Program-made: the position numbers and the translations under genes
Notes under the pieces: generated by a model
Databases searched by the model: none
What the model was told of the DNA's origin: nothing
The model's input: the letters and a program-made list of their open reading frames with translations, nothing else
Shown: in pieces, positions 9,873 through 18,209 of the stretch
Layout of the letters: each line of letters opens with the position of its first letter
How positions within the stretch are numbered: the first letter of the stretch is position 1
Assembly: GCA_001784585.1 (NCBI GenBank)
Contig: MFRN01000040.1
Location: 1 to 54,120, forward strand
DNA: 54,120 nucleotides
Direction of reading: 5' to 3'
From: Candidatus Melainabacteria bacterium RIFCSPLOWO2_02_FULL_35_15
GTDB lineage: Bacteria; Cyanobacteriota; Vampirovibrionia; 2-02-FULL-35-15

Positions 9873-10355
9873 TCAAATTCCCGGCTTTTTCATGATCCTG
9901 GATAGTTCAGGGTTACTTAAGTTTATAAGTAACTCTACAAGCTGTTCGTTTTTAGATTTTTCCTGAAGGATTTGATTTGAAAGCTGTTCTGCAAGCAGTC
10001 TTATCTCAGTATTTTCCTGTACCAGTTCTTTTTGGTTACTTACTTGCCTTTCCAGGGCTTCTTTTTTAGATACAGTTTCATGGTATTCAGAATATAAATT
10101 TGAAAGCTCCTGTTCTCTCTGGCCAAGCTGCCAGTTTAGTTTTTGAATTTGTGTTTCCAGAGAGTTAATGTGTTGTTTTAATTCTGCTACCAGCTGGTGC
10201 TCTTGATTTAAAGCGATTCTTTCGTCTACTAAAACTTTTAAAATTGCATGGATTTGATTTGAAATAGAATCAATGGACTGGGAGCTTTCAGGAGCTTCCC
10301 AAAGTTGCTCAAAACCTTCTAAACTTGTATTTGCTTTTTTAAGTGGACTGTTCAT
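9873..10355 (-). CDS. Coiled-coil protein of unknown function
   Basis: A 160-residue protein with no membrane segment or signal peptide. Residues about 45-145 are an almost continuous heptad-rich, Gln/Glu-rich coiled coil (for example LETQIQKLNWQLGQREQEL). An AGGA ribosome site lies seven bases before the ATG at 10355. It is the last of three minus-strand genes after argS, 35 bases behind the small cysteine protein, so the three are probably co-transcribed. I do not recognise the family. The architecture fits a structural, division-related or scaffolding protein, but nothing in the sequence decides between these. Confidence 0.7.
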   Translation of the reverse strand: MNSPLKKANTSLEGFEQLWEAPESSQSIDSISNQIHAILKVLVDERIALNQEHQLVAELKQHINSLETQIQKLNWQLGQREQELSNLYSEYHETVSKKEALERQVSNQKELVQENTEIRLLAEQLSNQILQEKSKNEQLVELLINLSNPELSRIMKKPGI

Positions 10356-10390
10356 AGATCTTCCTGACGCTCTTATCTTAAATAAGATTC

Positions 10391-10684
10391 CTAATCCAGG
10401 TCATCTAATGCAAACGGATTAGTTGCTTTTGGTTTTTCTGGAGGCTTATTAGTTAAGGTAGGTTTAATCTGTTGAGTTTGTGGTGCCTGTTGTGGTTTTT
10501 GCACTGGTGTTTGTGAAGCACTGCCTGCTTGCGGCATTTGAAGATTTAGTGCATTTGCATAAGCTGTTACTGTTATGGCACAAAGTTTTAACTGCTTTAC
10601 ATACCACATGCAAAGTTCCTCCTGACATAAAACAGGAACTTCTTTCTCAATACTTAGTAGCGGACAATATGGCGTTTCAGGCAT
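10391..10684 (-). CDS. Small four-cysteine protein with Pro/Gln-rich tail
   Basis: A 97-residue protein. The first 36 residues carry Cys7, Cys20, Cys25 and Cys35 with a Trp after the third (CPLLS, VLCQEELCMWYVKQLKLCAI), a spacing that suggests a zinc or Fe-S site. Residues about 50-85 are low-complexity Pro/Gln/Ala/Lys, and the end is the hydrophobic-acidic peptide NPFALDDLD, which looks like a docking tail. The function is unknown. It is 41 bases downstream of argS on the same strand, but an extended minus-10 box (TGTTAGAAT) ends six bases before its ATG, so it may also have its own leaderless promoter. Confidence 0.65.
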   Translation of the reverse strand: MPETPYCPLLSIEKEVPVLCQEELCMWYVKQLKLCAITVTAYANALNLQMPQAGSASQTPVQKPQQAPQTQQIKPTLTNKPPEKPKATNPFALDDLD

Positions 10685-10690
10685 AGGATA

Positions 10691-10699
10691 ATTCTAACA
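10691..10699 (-). promoter_or_regulatory. Extended minus-10 box before the four-cysteine gene
   Basis: On the minus strand TG-T-TAGAAT ends six bases before the ATG at 10684, which would place transcription start at or next to the A of the start codon. No minus-35 box was identified. Confidence 0.4.
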
Positions 10700-10725
10700 T
10701 TGAATTGATAATTGACAATTCTCTA

Positions 10726-12366
10726 TTACATTGCTTCTGGTGCACTAATCCCTAGTATTTTTAATCCATTTGCAATTGTTATTTTCACAGCTTCTACTAA
10801 TTCTAATCTTGCTTTGGTTAAACTTGTATCTTTTGTGATTACACGGCATACTGTATAAAATTGATGAAAGCTTGTAGCTAAATCTTTCAGGTAATTGGCA
10901 ATTCTGCCTGGAGCCTCACTTTTTGCAGCAAGAATTACTTCTTCAGGAAAATCAAGAATTTTTAAAACCAGATCTTTTGTTACAGTATATTCCGGAATAT
11001 CTGATTTGAACAGATTCATTAATAAGTCAGGCTTATGGAAATCCAATTTTTCTTCAATATTTAATTCTTTATATTGCCTGAAGATACTGCAGCAGCGAGC
11101 ATGTGCATACTGGATGTAATAAACCGGATTATCCTTGTCCTGCTTTTTTGCCAGATCAATATCAAAAACCATTCTGTTGTTTGCATGGGTTGCAATTAAA
11201 AAATACCTGAATGCATCCGAGCTTACTTCATTTAATACTTCTTTTATAGTAACTACTGCTCCTGCACGCTTTGACATTTTTACTTCCTGTCCACCTTGTT
11301 TTAAACTTACAAGCTGAACAAAGATTATTTCTAATCTGTTAGCATCATAACCAAGAGCTTTTAGGGCACCTTTTAAGCTGACTTCCTGTCCATGGTGATC
11401 TGCTCCCCAGATAGTAATTAGTCTGTCAAAGCCGCGATTTAGCTTGTCAATGTGATATGCAATGTCAGCGACAAGATAAGTAGGTCTTTTATCAGCTCTG
11501 ATTAAAACCCTGTCTCTCACATCACCAAATTCTTCTGCTTTAAACCATAGAGCACCCTCATTTTCATAAGTAACACCCTTTTCTTTTAGATTTTTTAACA
11601 CCTTATCTACTTCTTTATTTTTATGAAGATCAGTTTCACTAAACCAGTTATTAAATTGAACTCTAAAAGATGACAATAACTCTTCCTGGGATTTTAAAAT
11701 CAGATCTTTTACCATGCCACCTAATTGTAAAGAAGTGTTTGCCCCGCTACATTTTTTTACATATGCAGATATTCCTTCTTCAGGATAAAAATCTTCTGAC
11801 CAGATTACTTCTTTACCGTTTAATTTTTCATAAATTGCCCATGCAGTGTCAGATAATTTTGTAATCTGTTCACCATAATCATTTATATAAAATTCGCTTG
11901 AGAGGTTATAACCAGCTTTGTCTAAAAGATTCACAAGACAGCTTCCGATTACTGCTTGTCTTCCATGTCCTATGTGTAAGTCTCCTGTAGGATTTGCAGA
12001 AACATATTCCACAAGTATTTTTTCTTTGGATTTTTTTTGTGCAAAGCCATAATTTTCATTTAATTTAAAAACTTCCGACAAAGATTCGACTAAAGCCTGA
12101 TCGCTAACGGTAAAGTTTAAGAACCCCGGCTTAACTACATCAATCCTTGAAATCAAAACTGTATTTGCTTTTAGTTTTTCTTTTATTTCATTTGCGATTT
12201 CAAGAGGATTCCGTTTCCGGGCTTTTGCCAGCACCATTGCAATATTTGTAGCAGCATCACCATGCTCTTTTAACTTTGGTTTTTCTATTATTATTTCATC
12301 AGCAAAACCATTGACAGCTTTTTTTATCTCAGACTGAATTTTTTGTTTATAGGACATCTTTTTCAT
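10726..12366 (-). CDS. argS: Arginyl-tRNA synthetase
   Basis: A 546-residue class I aminoacyl-tRNA synthetase that charges tRNA-Arg. The N-terminal arginyl-tRNA synthetase additional domain covers residues 1-100. The HIGH motif is at 131-134 within SANPTGDLHIGHGRQAV, the KMSK motif in QEVKMSKRAGAVVT, and the C-terminal DALR anticodon-binding domain ends in ...NGLKILGISAPEAM. The length is normal for bacterial ArgS. The chosen ATG at 12366 gives MKKMSYKQK; a second ATG nine bases later is possible. No strong ribosome site is visible. It heads a minus-strand group with the four-cysteine and coiled-coil genes. Confidence 0.97.
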   Translation of the reverse strand: MKKMSYKQKIQSEIKKAVNGFADEIIIEKPKLKEHGDAATNIAMVLAKARKRNPLEIANEIKEKLKANTVLISRIDVVKPGFLNFTVSDQALVESLSEVFKLNENYGFAQKKSKEKILVEYVSANPTGDLHIGHGRQAVIGSCLVNLLDKAGYNLSSEFYINDYGEQITKLSDTAWAIYEKLNGKEVIWSEDFYPEEGISAYVKKCSGANTSLQLGGMVKDLILKSQEELLSSFRVQFNNWFSETDLHKNKEVDKVLKNLKEKGVTYENEGALWFKAEEFGDVRDRVLIRADKRPTYLVADIAYHIDKLNRGFDRLITIWGADHHGQEVSLKGALKALGYDANRLEIIFVQLVSLKQGGQEVKMSKRAGAVVTIKEVLNEVSSDAFRYFLIATHANNRMVFDIDLAKKQDKDNPVYYIQYAHARCCSIFRQYKELNIEEKLDFHKPDLLMNLFKSDIPEYTVTKDLVLKILDFPEEVILAAKSEAPGRIANYLKDLATSFHQFYTVCRVITKDTSLTKARLELVEAVKITIANGLKILGISAPEAM

Positions 12367-12492
12367 TCTGCTTTATTTTTTCACAACACTGGTGTAGATC
12401 TAAAAAGATAGGTGAGGTGCACCAGACAATTATAGAACTTTAGTTACTGCCTAGCTATGTTACTAAATCTCATCTGACTAACTTACAAAGAA

Positions 12493-12522
12493 AGGTTTTG
12501 CCTGGTTTATCCAGCAAAACCT
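12493..12522 (-). terminator. Hairpin, probable terminator of the YfhO operon
   Basis: AGGTTTTG (12493-12500) pairs with CAAAACCT (12515-12522), and CTGG with CCAG inside, giving a 12-pair stem with one bulged C and a five-base loop. Read on the minus strand the stem is followed by TTTCTTTG, a weak T tract. It lies downstream of the two minus-strand yfhO-like genes. Confidence 0.5.
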
Positions 12523-12544
12523 GAAAAATGATACAAAAGGCAGA

Positions 12545-12605
12545 CTGCGAGCACTTTGCAAAGCCCGACAAGCGAGGTACGAAGCAAGGAGGGCGGTAGG
12601 CAAAA
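12545..12605. repeat. Candidate intergenic palindromic repeat, GC-richer than its surroundings
   Basis: This stretch starts with ACTGCGAGC and contains the self-complementary CTTTGCAAAG, then GCGAGGTACGAAGCAAGG. ACTGCGAG also opens the element inside the yfhO-like gene at 12925-12969 when read on the minus strand, so it may be a diverged member of the same family. Its base composition differs clearly from the flanking AT-rich DNA. The boundaries are uncertain. Confidence 0.4.
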
Positions 12606-12612
12606 ACGAACT

Positions 12613-15390
12613 TTATCTGGGTTTTTTCGCACCTAAGGTTAAAAAGGCAGCAAGAGTTAATAAAATCAAAAGTGCAAAACCACTAACTATCCCCCCAATA
12701 ACAAATTTCTTCGGAGAATAATAAAACTCGATTAAATAGCTATCAGCCTTAGGCAAAAAAACAGCTCTCTGCAAAAGATTTGCCTGAAAGTGCTTATTCT
12801 CTTTACCGTTAATTTTTACTTTCCAGTTTTCGTTTAAATTATTGTTCAATACAAGGAATCCCGATCGATTAACATTGATATTAATAGTTATGTTATTTAA
12901 GTCGTATTTAACTTGAACGCTTTGACTGCAGGGACTGTCGCCTTTCCGCCCCAGGCGAGACCTCGCAGTGAAAGATATTTCTTCTTTCAGGATAATTTCT
13001 TTCCTTGGATCAAAATTTGGACTATCCAGCTCGACAATTATATTTTTTGGATCTTTAATAATCTTATAATTTTCTACAAAAAATACTCTCGGTAAATAAT
13101 TTTTATTTTCATAAATAGTCGAATCGCCTTCAAAAACTTTTTTAACTTTATTTGATTTTAAGATTAAAAAATTTGGGACTAAAAAATATTTTACATTTAA
13201 CAAATCCAGTATCATACTGTGAAAATTTGAAATGGGATATGGAGTATTAATATTAGAAAATAAATCAAAGATTTCTCCCGAATAAAGCCTTTTGGAAGCC
13301 ATTGTCTGGATATAGACAAAAGTATAATAAATATCTTTTGGAATAAAAGAGCTGTAACCCGATACATCTTCTAATTTAAATGGCAATAAAGTATTTGGCT
13401 CTGCTATGTCAGGTTTTATGGAAGCACCTTCCACCTGATGGCTTATAAAAGGCAAGATCCTGAAGGGTTCTTTTGATTTTTTTTGTTCAGTAATTATAAA
13501 ATCTAAAATTCCATCCTTAGGAATAGATTTATAACTTACCCTGTCTGACCATGTTACAAAATAAGAAGAAAAATATATTAAGTCAGCTGCCGATATAAGA
13601 AAGATAAAAACAAATATTAATATTTTCTTAACTGGTTTTAAAAATGAAAAATAATCACAGGCTGCCTGAAAGCCAAACCCTGCAAGAAACGGGACACAAT
13701 AACTATAAATCTGTAAAAATCTGTAGTGCTGCATCTCTTTAAATCCCGGAAGAAAATTTCTAATTACAAAAAATAACGGTGAACCCATACAGATCAAAAG
13801 TGAAAATATAATTAAGAAAATAAAAAATAATACAAGTTTATTTTTAAAAAATCTAAAACAAAATAATGAAAATATAAATGGCAATAAACCAAAATAAACA
13901 TAGTTTCTGGCAAATCCTGACTTGTAATGCATATATTCAGAGGTTTGATTAACTGCACCGGATAAAGGCCAATCCGGAATACCCTTATAAAACGGATAAA
14001 GCAATCCTAAAAAAGTTTTCAATGGTACTGAGCTGGCTCTTACAAGATCGGGCGGATTAACTGTTCTGTGAGAAGCCTGAAACAAAGGAAAAAATGGTAC
14101 TAATACAACAGCCCCTATCATTAATCCAGTTCCAAAAATAAACAGAATGCTAAACAAGTGCTTTGTAAAGGCAAGTCTTGCGCTTGCTCCTCTAAATACA
14201 GCAAACAATACAAAAAATATAACAGTATAGTAAATATACTGAAGATGTCCTGAAATAAAAATCAATCCAAGCAATAGCGCACTAAACAACAAATATTTAT
14301 TTAAAATATTTTTATTATTAAGATTTTTTTCATATGAAAGCAGTAAAAAAGGGAAAGCAGCACTATTCATTAACATGTGTTCATAGCTAAACCACGTTAC
14401 ATTAAACGGCTGAAACATATAAACAAGTGCTGCTAATAAAGAAGCTGCAAAGTTTAATTTCCACTGCCTGCATAGCAAAAATGCTCCCAACCCGCACAGG
14501 ATAAGACATACAAATGTAAGAATCTCATGTGCTGTAAAATGATCAAATACTAAGTAAGACAAAAAATACAAAGGATGAAAAAACCCTACCTGCGGCTCAG
14601 CTAAAAATTCAGCTCCAGTCAAAATATAATGATTCCAGAATGGTAATTTCCCTTTTTTAATCGACTCTGAAAAGAACTCTCTAAGCGGTGTAAACATCTG
14701 AATCAGGTCATTGTTATAGTGATTATGAACTCTTAAAACTTTTGAAAAATCTTCACATGTAAGTTTAAAATCTTTGATATAAACCAAAGAAGAGCTGCTA
14801 TTACTTTTATTTTTTACAATAATCTGAACACTGTACTGATCTAAATTTTTAAGAGATTTTAATTGCTTCAAAAAATTATTCAGTGGATACAATGCCCTGT
14901 ACCAGGATACTATTCCATCTTTATTTTTAAAAAGCGGTGTTAAAGCGACCCCGGGAGTATAAGTAGAATTATTTATATTATTGAGAAGTGTTATTCCAAG
15001 ATCAAATGTCACAGAACTATCTGAAATAGTTTTAAAGTCAAAGCTAATATAATAATTTATATCAGACAGTTTACTGGATTTTGTCTGAAGCAGCTTATCC
15101 CAGTTCACTTGTGACACAATTGTACCTGTGTTTTTTGGAGGAGTTTTCAAAGCAAAAACAGATACCATGGTTTCTGGATCTACAATCATTTGTTCTTTTG
15201 GAAGATTTGCCTGCCACAATGTAGTATTTTTGATTTGTTTATCCACAGTATGATAACGCCACGGATACATTCGTACATTTCTAATATCCACAGGAGTATC
15301 TACAAAACCAAGAAATGCAGGAAAAAGAAAAATAACTGCAATTAAGATAATTACAATAAATGCAATTTGATTTTCATGTAAAGGCTTCAT
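12613..15390 (-). CDS. YfhO-family polytopic membrane protein
   Basis: A 925-residue protein. One N-terminal helix (about 8-28) is followed by an extracytoplasmic beta-rich domain, then PFWNHYILTGAEFLAEPQVG leading into about 12 helices, a large extracytoplasmic C-terminal domain and a final helix. GFLVLNNNLNENWKVKING and later FLPKADSYLIEFYYSP are the typical YfhO-family end, as is the last helix after them. Family members are linked to envelope glycosylation, including glycosylation of lipoteichoic acid in Firmicutes; the substrate here is unknown. Its ATG overlaps the stop of the upstream paralog by four bases (ATGA), so they are co-translated. Residues TARSRLGRKGDSPCSQS are encoded by a palindromic insert (12925-12969). 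Confidence 0.8.
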   Translation of the reverse strand: MKPLHENQIAFIVIILIAVIFLFPAFLGFVDTPVDIRNVRMYPWRYHTVDKQIKNTTLWQANLPKEQMIVDPETMVSVFALKTPPKNTGTIVSQVNWDKLLQTKSSKLSDINYYISFDFKTISDSSVTFDLGITLLNNINNSTYTPGVALTPLFKNKDGIVSWYRALYPLNNFLKQLKSLKNLDQYSVQIIVKNKSNSSSSLVYIKDFKLTCEDFSKVLRVHNHYNNDLIQMFTPLREFFSESIKKGKLPFWNHYILTGAEFLAEPQVGFFHPLYFLSYLVFDHFTAHEILTFVCLILCGLGAFLLCRQWKLNFAASLLAALVYMFQPFNVTWFSYEHMLMNSAAFPFLLLSYEKNLNNKNILNKYLLFSALLLGLIFISGHLQYIYYTVIFFVLFAVFRGASARLAFTKHLFSILFIFGTGLMIGAVVLVPFFPLFQASHRTVNPPDLVRASSVPLKTFLGLLYPFYKGIPDWPLSGAVNQTSEYMHYKSGFARNYVYFGLLPFIFSLFCFRFFKNKLVLFFIFLIIFSLLICMGSPLFFVIRNFLPGFKEMQHYRFLQIYSYCVPFLAGFGFQAACDYFSFLKPVKKILIFVFIFLISAADLIYFSSYFVTWSDRVSYKSIPKDGILDFIITEQKKSKEPFRILPFISHQVEGASIKPDIAEPNTLLPFKLEDVSGYSSFIPKDIYYTFVYIQTMASKRLYSGEIFDLFSNINTPYPISNFHSMILDLLNVKYFLVPNFLILKSNKVKKVFEGDSTIYENKNYLPRVFFVENYKIIKDPKNIIVELDSPNFDPRKEIILKEEISFTARSRLGRKGDSPCSQSVQVKYDLNNITININVNRSGFLVLNNNLNENWKVKINGKENKHFQANLLQRAVFLPKADSYLIEFYYSPKKFVIGGIVSGFALLILLTLAAFLTLGAKKPR
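12925..12969. repeat. 45-base palindromic element inserted in a yfhO-like gene
   Basis: The terminal arms are ACTGC and GCAGT, with an inner hairpin CGCCT/AGGCG. It lies in frame in the 12613 gene and is much richer in GC than the surrounding coding DNA. The paralog at 15387 has a related element at the corresponding place, read in the same frame (both give A-R-S near the start). Confidence 0.65.
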
Positions 15391-18143
15391 CGGATCTTCG
15401 CTTGTTTATTTAATAATATCGCTAATAGTCCAAGAATAAAAAAAGCAAGGCAGGTTACAGAAAATCCTATTAAAAATGGTTTCGAATAATAATAAAACTC
15501 GATCAAATAATCTCCTGCTTTAGGCAGATAAACTGCTCTTTGAATTAGATTTGCCTGAATATGTTCAGCTTCTTTTTCATTAATTTTTACTCTCCAGTTA
15601 TTGTTTAAATTATTACCAAGTATAAGAAATGCTGCCTGATGAACTTTGATTTTTAATTTTATATTGTCCTGATCGTAGTTAATAAAATTAACTCTGTTAA
15701 CGTTAGAAGATTGCTTCGCCCGCCTTTGGCGTGGCTTCGTCGTTTCACTCCTCGCAATGATATGGGGTTCTGACATTAAAATTACCGTTTTTAAGGGGGC
15801 AAAATCATCCCTGTCAAGCTCCTGGATTATCTCTGTGGGAGAATTAATTACTTTATAATCAGATACAGTAAATGCTCTTGGCAAAAATCCTTTATTTTCA
15901 TAAACACTGCAATCTCCATCAAATACTTTTGTAGCATATTGAGGTTCAATAGTTATAATACTTGGAATTAGGAAATATTTTACATTTAGCAGATCAAGGA
16001 TTTTACTTTTGAAATTATAAACAGGAAACGGGATATTAGGGTTTAGAAAGATCCTGATTAGCTCTTTCGGATAAAGTTTAGATGGATCTTTAGTCTGAAT
16101 ATAAACAAACAAATTATAAATATCCCTCGGGACAAAAGAACTGTATCCTGATGCTTCTTCAATCTTATAAGGCAAAAGGGTATTAGGCTGAGAAACATTT
16201 ATTTTCAGGTGTGTCTCATCAACATTAGGAACAGAAAATGGCAAAATCCGAAAAGGCTCTTTTGATTTTTTTTGTTCTTTAATTAAAAACTCCAGTGAAC
16301 CATTTTCAGGCAGTGGTTTATAATCTTTCCTGTCTGACCAGGTAACAAAAAAAGAGGAGTAATATAAAAGATCCACAACAGTTATAAAAATCACCAGTGA
16401 AATTAAAATATTTTTTAGACTTTGTCTCAGTAATGGAAAGTTATTTAGAAACACCTGAAAACCAATTCCGCTAAGAAATGGTACACAATAACTATAAATC
16501 TCCACAAATCTATAGTGCTGCATTTCCTTAAATCCAGGAATAAAGTTCTTAATTAAAAAGAATACCGGACTTCCGGTAAAAATAAGTATTGAAAAAATTA
16601 TTGTTAAATATAAAAAGATAACCAGACTATTATTCTTTAATTTTTGCAAAGTAAAAAGAGAGAAAATAAAAGGTAACAAACCAAAATAAATATATTCTCT
16701 AAAAAGCGCCCATTGCATATAAGTTTCATTAAAATGTGCTCCTTTTGGAAATCCTCTATGAAAAGGATAAATTAATCCTAAAAAGACTCTTAGAGGTAAA
16801 GAGTTTGCATTAATAAATGCATCAGAATTCGGAACTCTGTGTGAATTTTGAAAAATAGGAATAAATGGAATTAAGACTATAGCTCCAATCATTATCCCGA
16901 TCCCAAAAACAAACACAATACTAAATACCTGCTTTGTAAAAGCAAGCCTTGTGCTTATCCCTCTAAATACAGCAAACAAAATAAAAAATATCGATGTGTA
17001 GTGAATATACTGCAAATGTCCGGATAAAAAAATCAGTCCCAGTAACAAAGCTGAAATCAACAAATATTTGTTTAAAATTTTACCTTCTTTAAGATTTTTT
17101 TCATAAGCCAAAATCAAAAATGGCAATGTTGCTGAGTTCATTAACATATGCTCATAACTCATCCATGTAACATTAAAAGGCTGAAATATATAAACTATCG
17201 CTGTCAACAATGATGCACTTATACCAAGCCCCCAGTATCTTGCTAACAAAAAAGCTCCGGTACCGCAAAGTAATAAACTTAAAAAAAGGACAATTAAATG
17301 TGCCGTAAAATGATCAAATAAAAAATAAATTGAAAAATAAACCGGGTGAAAATATCCTACCTGTGGTTCTGCTATAAATTCTGTCCCGCTAAAAATATAA
17401 TTATTCCAGAATGGAAGTTTCCCTTTTTTTATTGATTTGGAAAAATACTCTCTAAACGGAGTAAACATTTGTATCAAATCATTTATAGAAGGATTATGAA
17501 TATTTACAACTTTAGAATAATCATCACATGAAATTTTTAAGTCACTTATATAGAGGAATGCAGGATTATTTAAATCATTATTCAGAATAGTAATGCATAA
17601 ACTGTACGAGTATAAATCCTTTATTAAATTATTCAAATCAAAATAAGCTTTGTACCAAAGGCTGCGCTTATTATTAACCAGAACGGGGGATACAGCTACA
17701 TTCGGAACAAAAGTCTCTTTAGTAACATTATTAATTAATAATAATTTAAAATTTACAGTCTTGCCGATTTTTGTAACCGGCTTAAAATCAAATGTCACAT
17801 AATAGTTAGATTCTGTTTTTTTACTTAATTTTTTTGTTGTTTTCTTGTTTAAGTTGATTTTATATACGAAATCACGGGTTTTACCAGCATCAACCTTAAG
17901 ACTGGTAATTAATTGCTTCTTTTCATCGTCAACGGTACATGTCTCTTTGGAAGAATTTAATTCCCATAAAGTAAATGTTTCTATTTTCTTATCCACTGCA
18001 TGATAACGCCATGGATACATAAGAACATCCCTGATATCAACCGGAGTATCAACCTTGTCAAGAAAACACGGAAAAAGATGTATGATAACAATTAAAAAAA
18101 TAACAATAAAAGCTAACTTGTTTTTTATGAAAGACTCTTTCAT
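15387..18143 (-). CDS. YfhO-family polytopic membrane protein, paralog of the downstream gene
   Basis: A 918-residue protein with the same architecture as the 12613 product and extensive similarity throughout (VDTPVDIRDVLMYPWRYHAV near the N-terminus versus VDTPVDIRNVRMYPWRYHTV; PFWNNYIFSGTEFIAEPQVG; FLILGNNLNNNWRVKINEK). The pair is a tandem duplication. The role is likely in transfer or handling of lipid-linked sugars at the outer face of the membrane, by analogy with the family. A TATGAT box ends eight bases before the ATG at 18143, suggesting a leaderless transcript that also covers the next gene. Residues ARSETTKPRQRRAKQ come from a 49-base palindromic insert. Confidence 0.8.
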   Translation of the reverse strand: MKESFIKNKLAFIVIFLIVIIHLFPCFLDKVDTPVDIRDVLMYPWRYHAVDKKIETFTLWELNSSKETCTVDDEKKQLITSLKVDAGKTRDFVYKINLNKKTTKKLSKKTESNYYVTFDFKPVTKIGKTVNFKLLLINNVTKETFVPNVAVSPVLVNNKRSLWYKAYFDLNNLIKDLYSYSLCITILNNDLNNPAFLYISDLKISCDDYSKVVNIHNPSINDLIQMFTPFREYFSKSIKKGKLPFWNNYIFSGTEFIAEPQVGYFHPVYFSIYFLFDHFTAHLIVLFLSLLLCGTGAFLLARYWGLGISASLLTAIVYIFQPFNVTWMSYEHMLMNSATLPFLILAYEKNLKEGKILNKYLLISALLLGLIFLSGHLQYIHYTSIFFILFAVFRGISTRLAFTKQVFSIVFVFGIGIMIGAIVLIPFIPIFQNSHRVPNSDAFINANSLPLRVFLGLIYPFHRGFPKGAHFNETYMQWALFREYIYFGLLPFIFSLFTLQKLKNNSLVIFLYLTIIFSILIFTGSPVFFLIKNFIPGFKEMQHYRFVEIYSYCVPFLSGIGFQVFLNNFPLLRQSLKNILISLVIFITVVDLLYYSSFFVTWSDRKDYKPLPENGSLEFLIKEQKKSKEPFRILPFSVPNVDETHLKINVSQPNTLLPYKIEEASGYSSFVPRDIYNLFVYIQTKDPSKLYPKELIRIFLNPNIPFPVYNFKSKILDLLNVKYFLIPSIITIEPQYATKVFDGDCSVYENKGFLPRAFTVSDYKVINSPTEIIQELDRDDFAPLKTVILMSEPHIIARSETTKPRQRRAKQSSNVNRVNFINYDQDNIKLKIKVHQAAFLILGNNLNNNWRVKINEKEAEHIQANLIQRAVYLPKAGDYLIEFYYYSKPFLIGFSVTCLAFFILGLLAILLNKQAKIR
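15710..15758. repeat. 49-base palindromic element inserted in a yfhO-like gene
   Basis: The terminal arms ATTGC (15710-15714) and GCAAT (15754-15758) flank an inner CGCC-TTT-GGCG hairpin and GGCTTCGTCG. It resembles the short palindromes starting AGATTGCTTCG and ending CTCGCAATGA that I recall from many bacterial genomes. It is translated in frame on the minus strand. Confidence 0.75.
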
Positions 18144-18151
18144 ATTTACTA

Positions 18152-18199
18152 ATCATAGCTAAAGTAAAAATGCTTTTCATAATAAAGTCACGTTATAAT
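18152..18199. promoter_or_regulatory. Divergent minus-10 boxes for the yfhO pair and the GT4 gene
   Basis: On the minus strand TATGAT (18152-18157) ends eight bases before the ATG at 18143. On the plus strand TATAAT (18194-18199) ends ten bases before the ATG at 18210. Both would give very short or absent leaders. Minus-35 boxes are not convincing. Confidence 0.45.
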
Positions 18200-18209
18200 T
18201 TATTAATTA

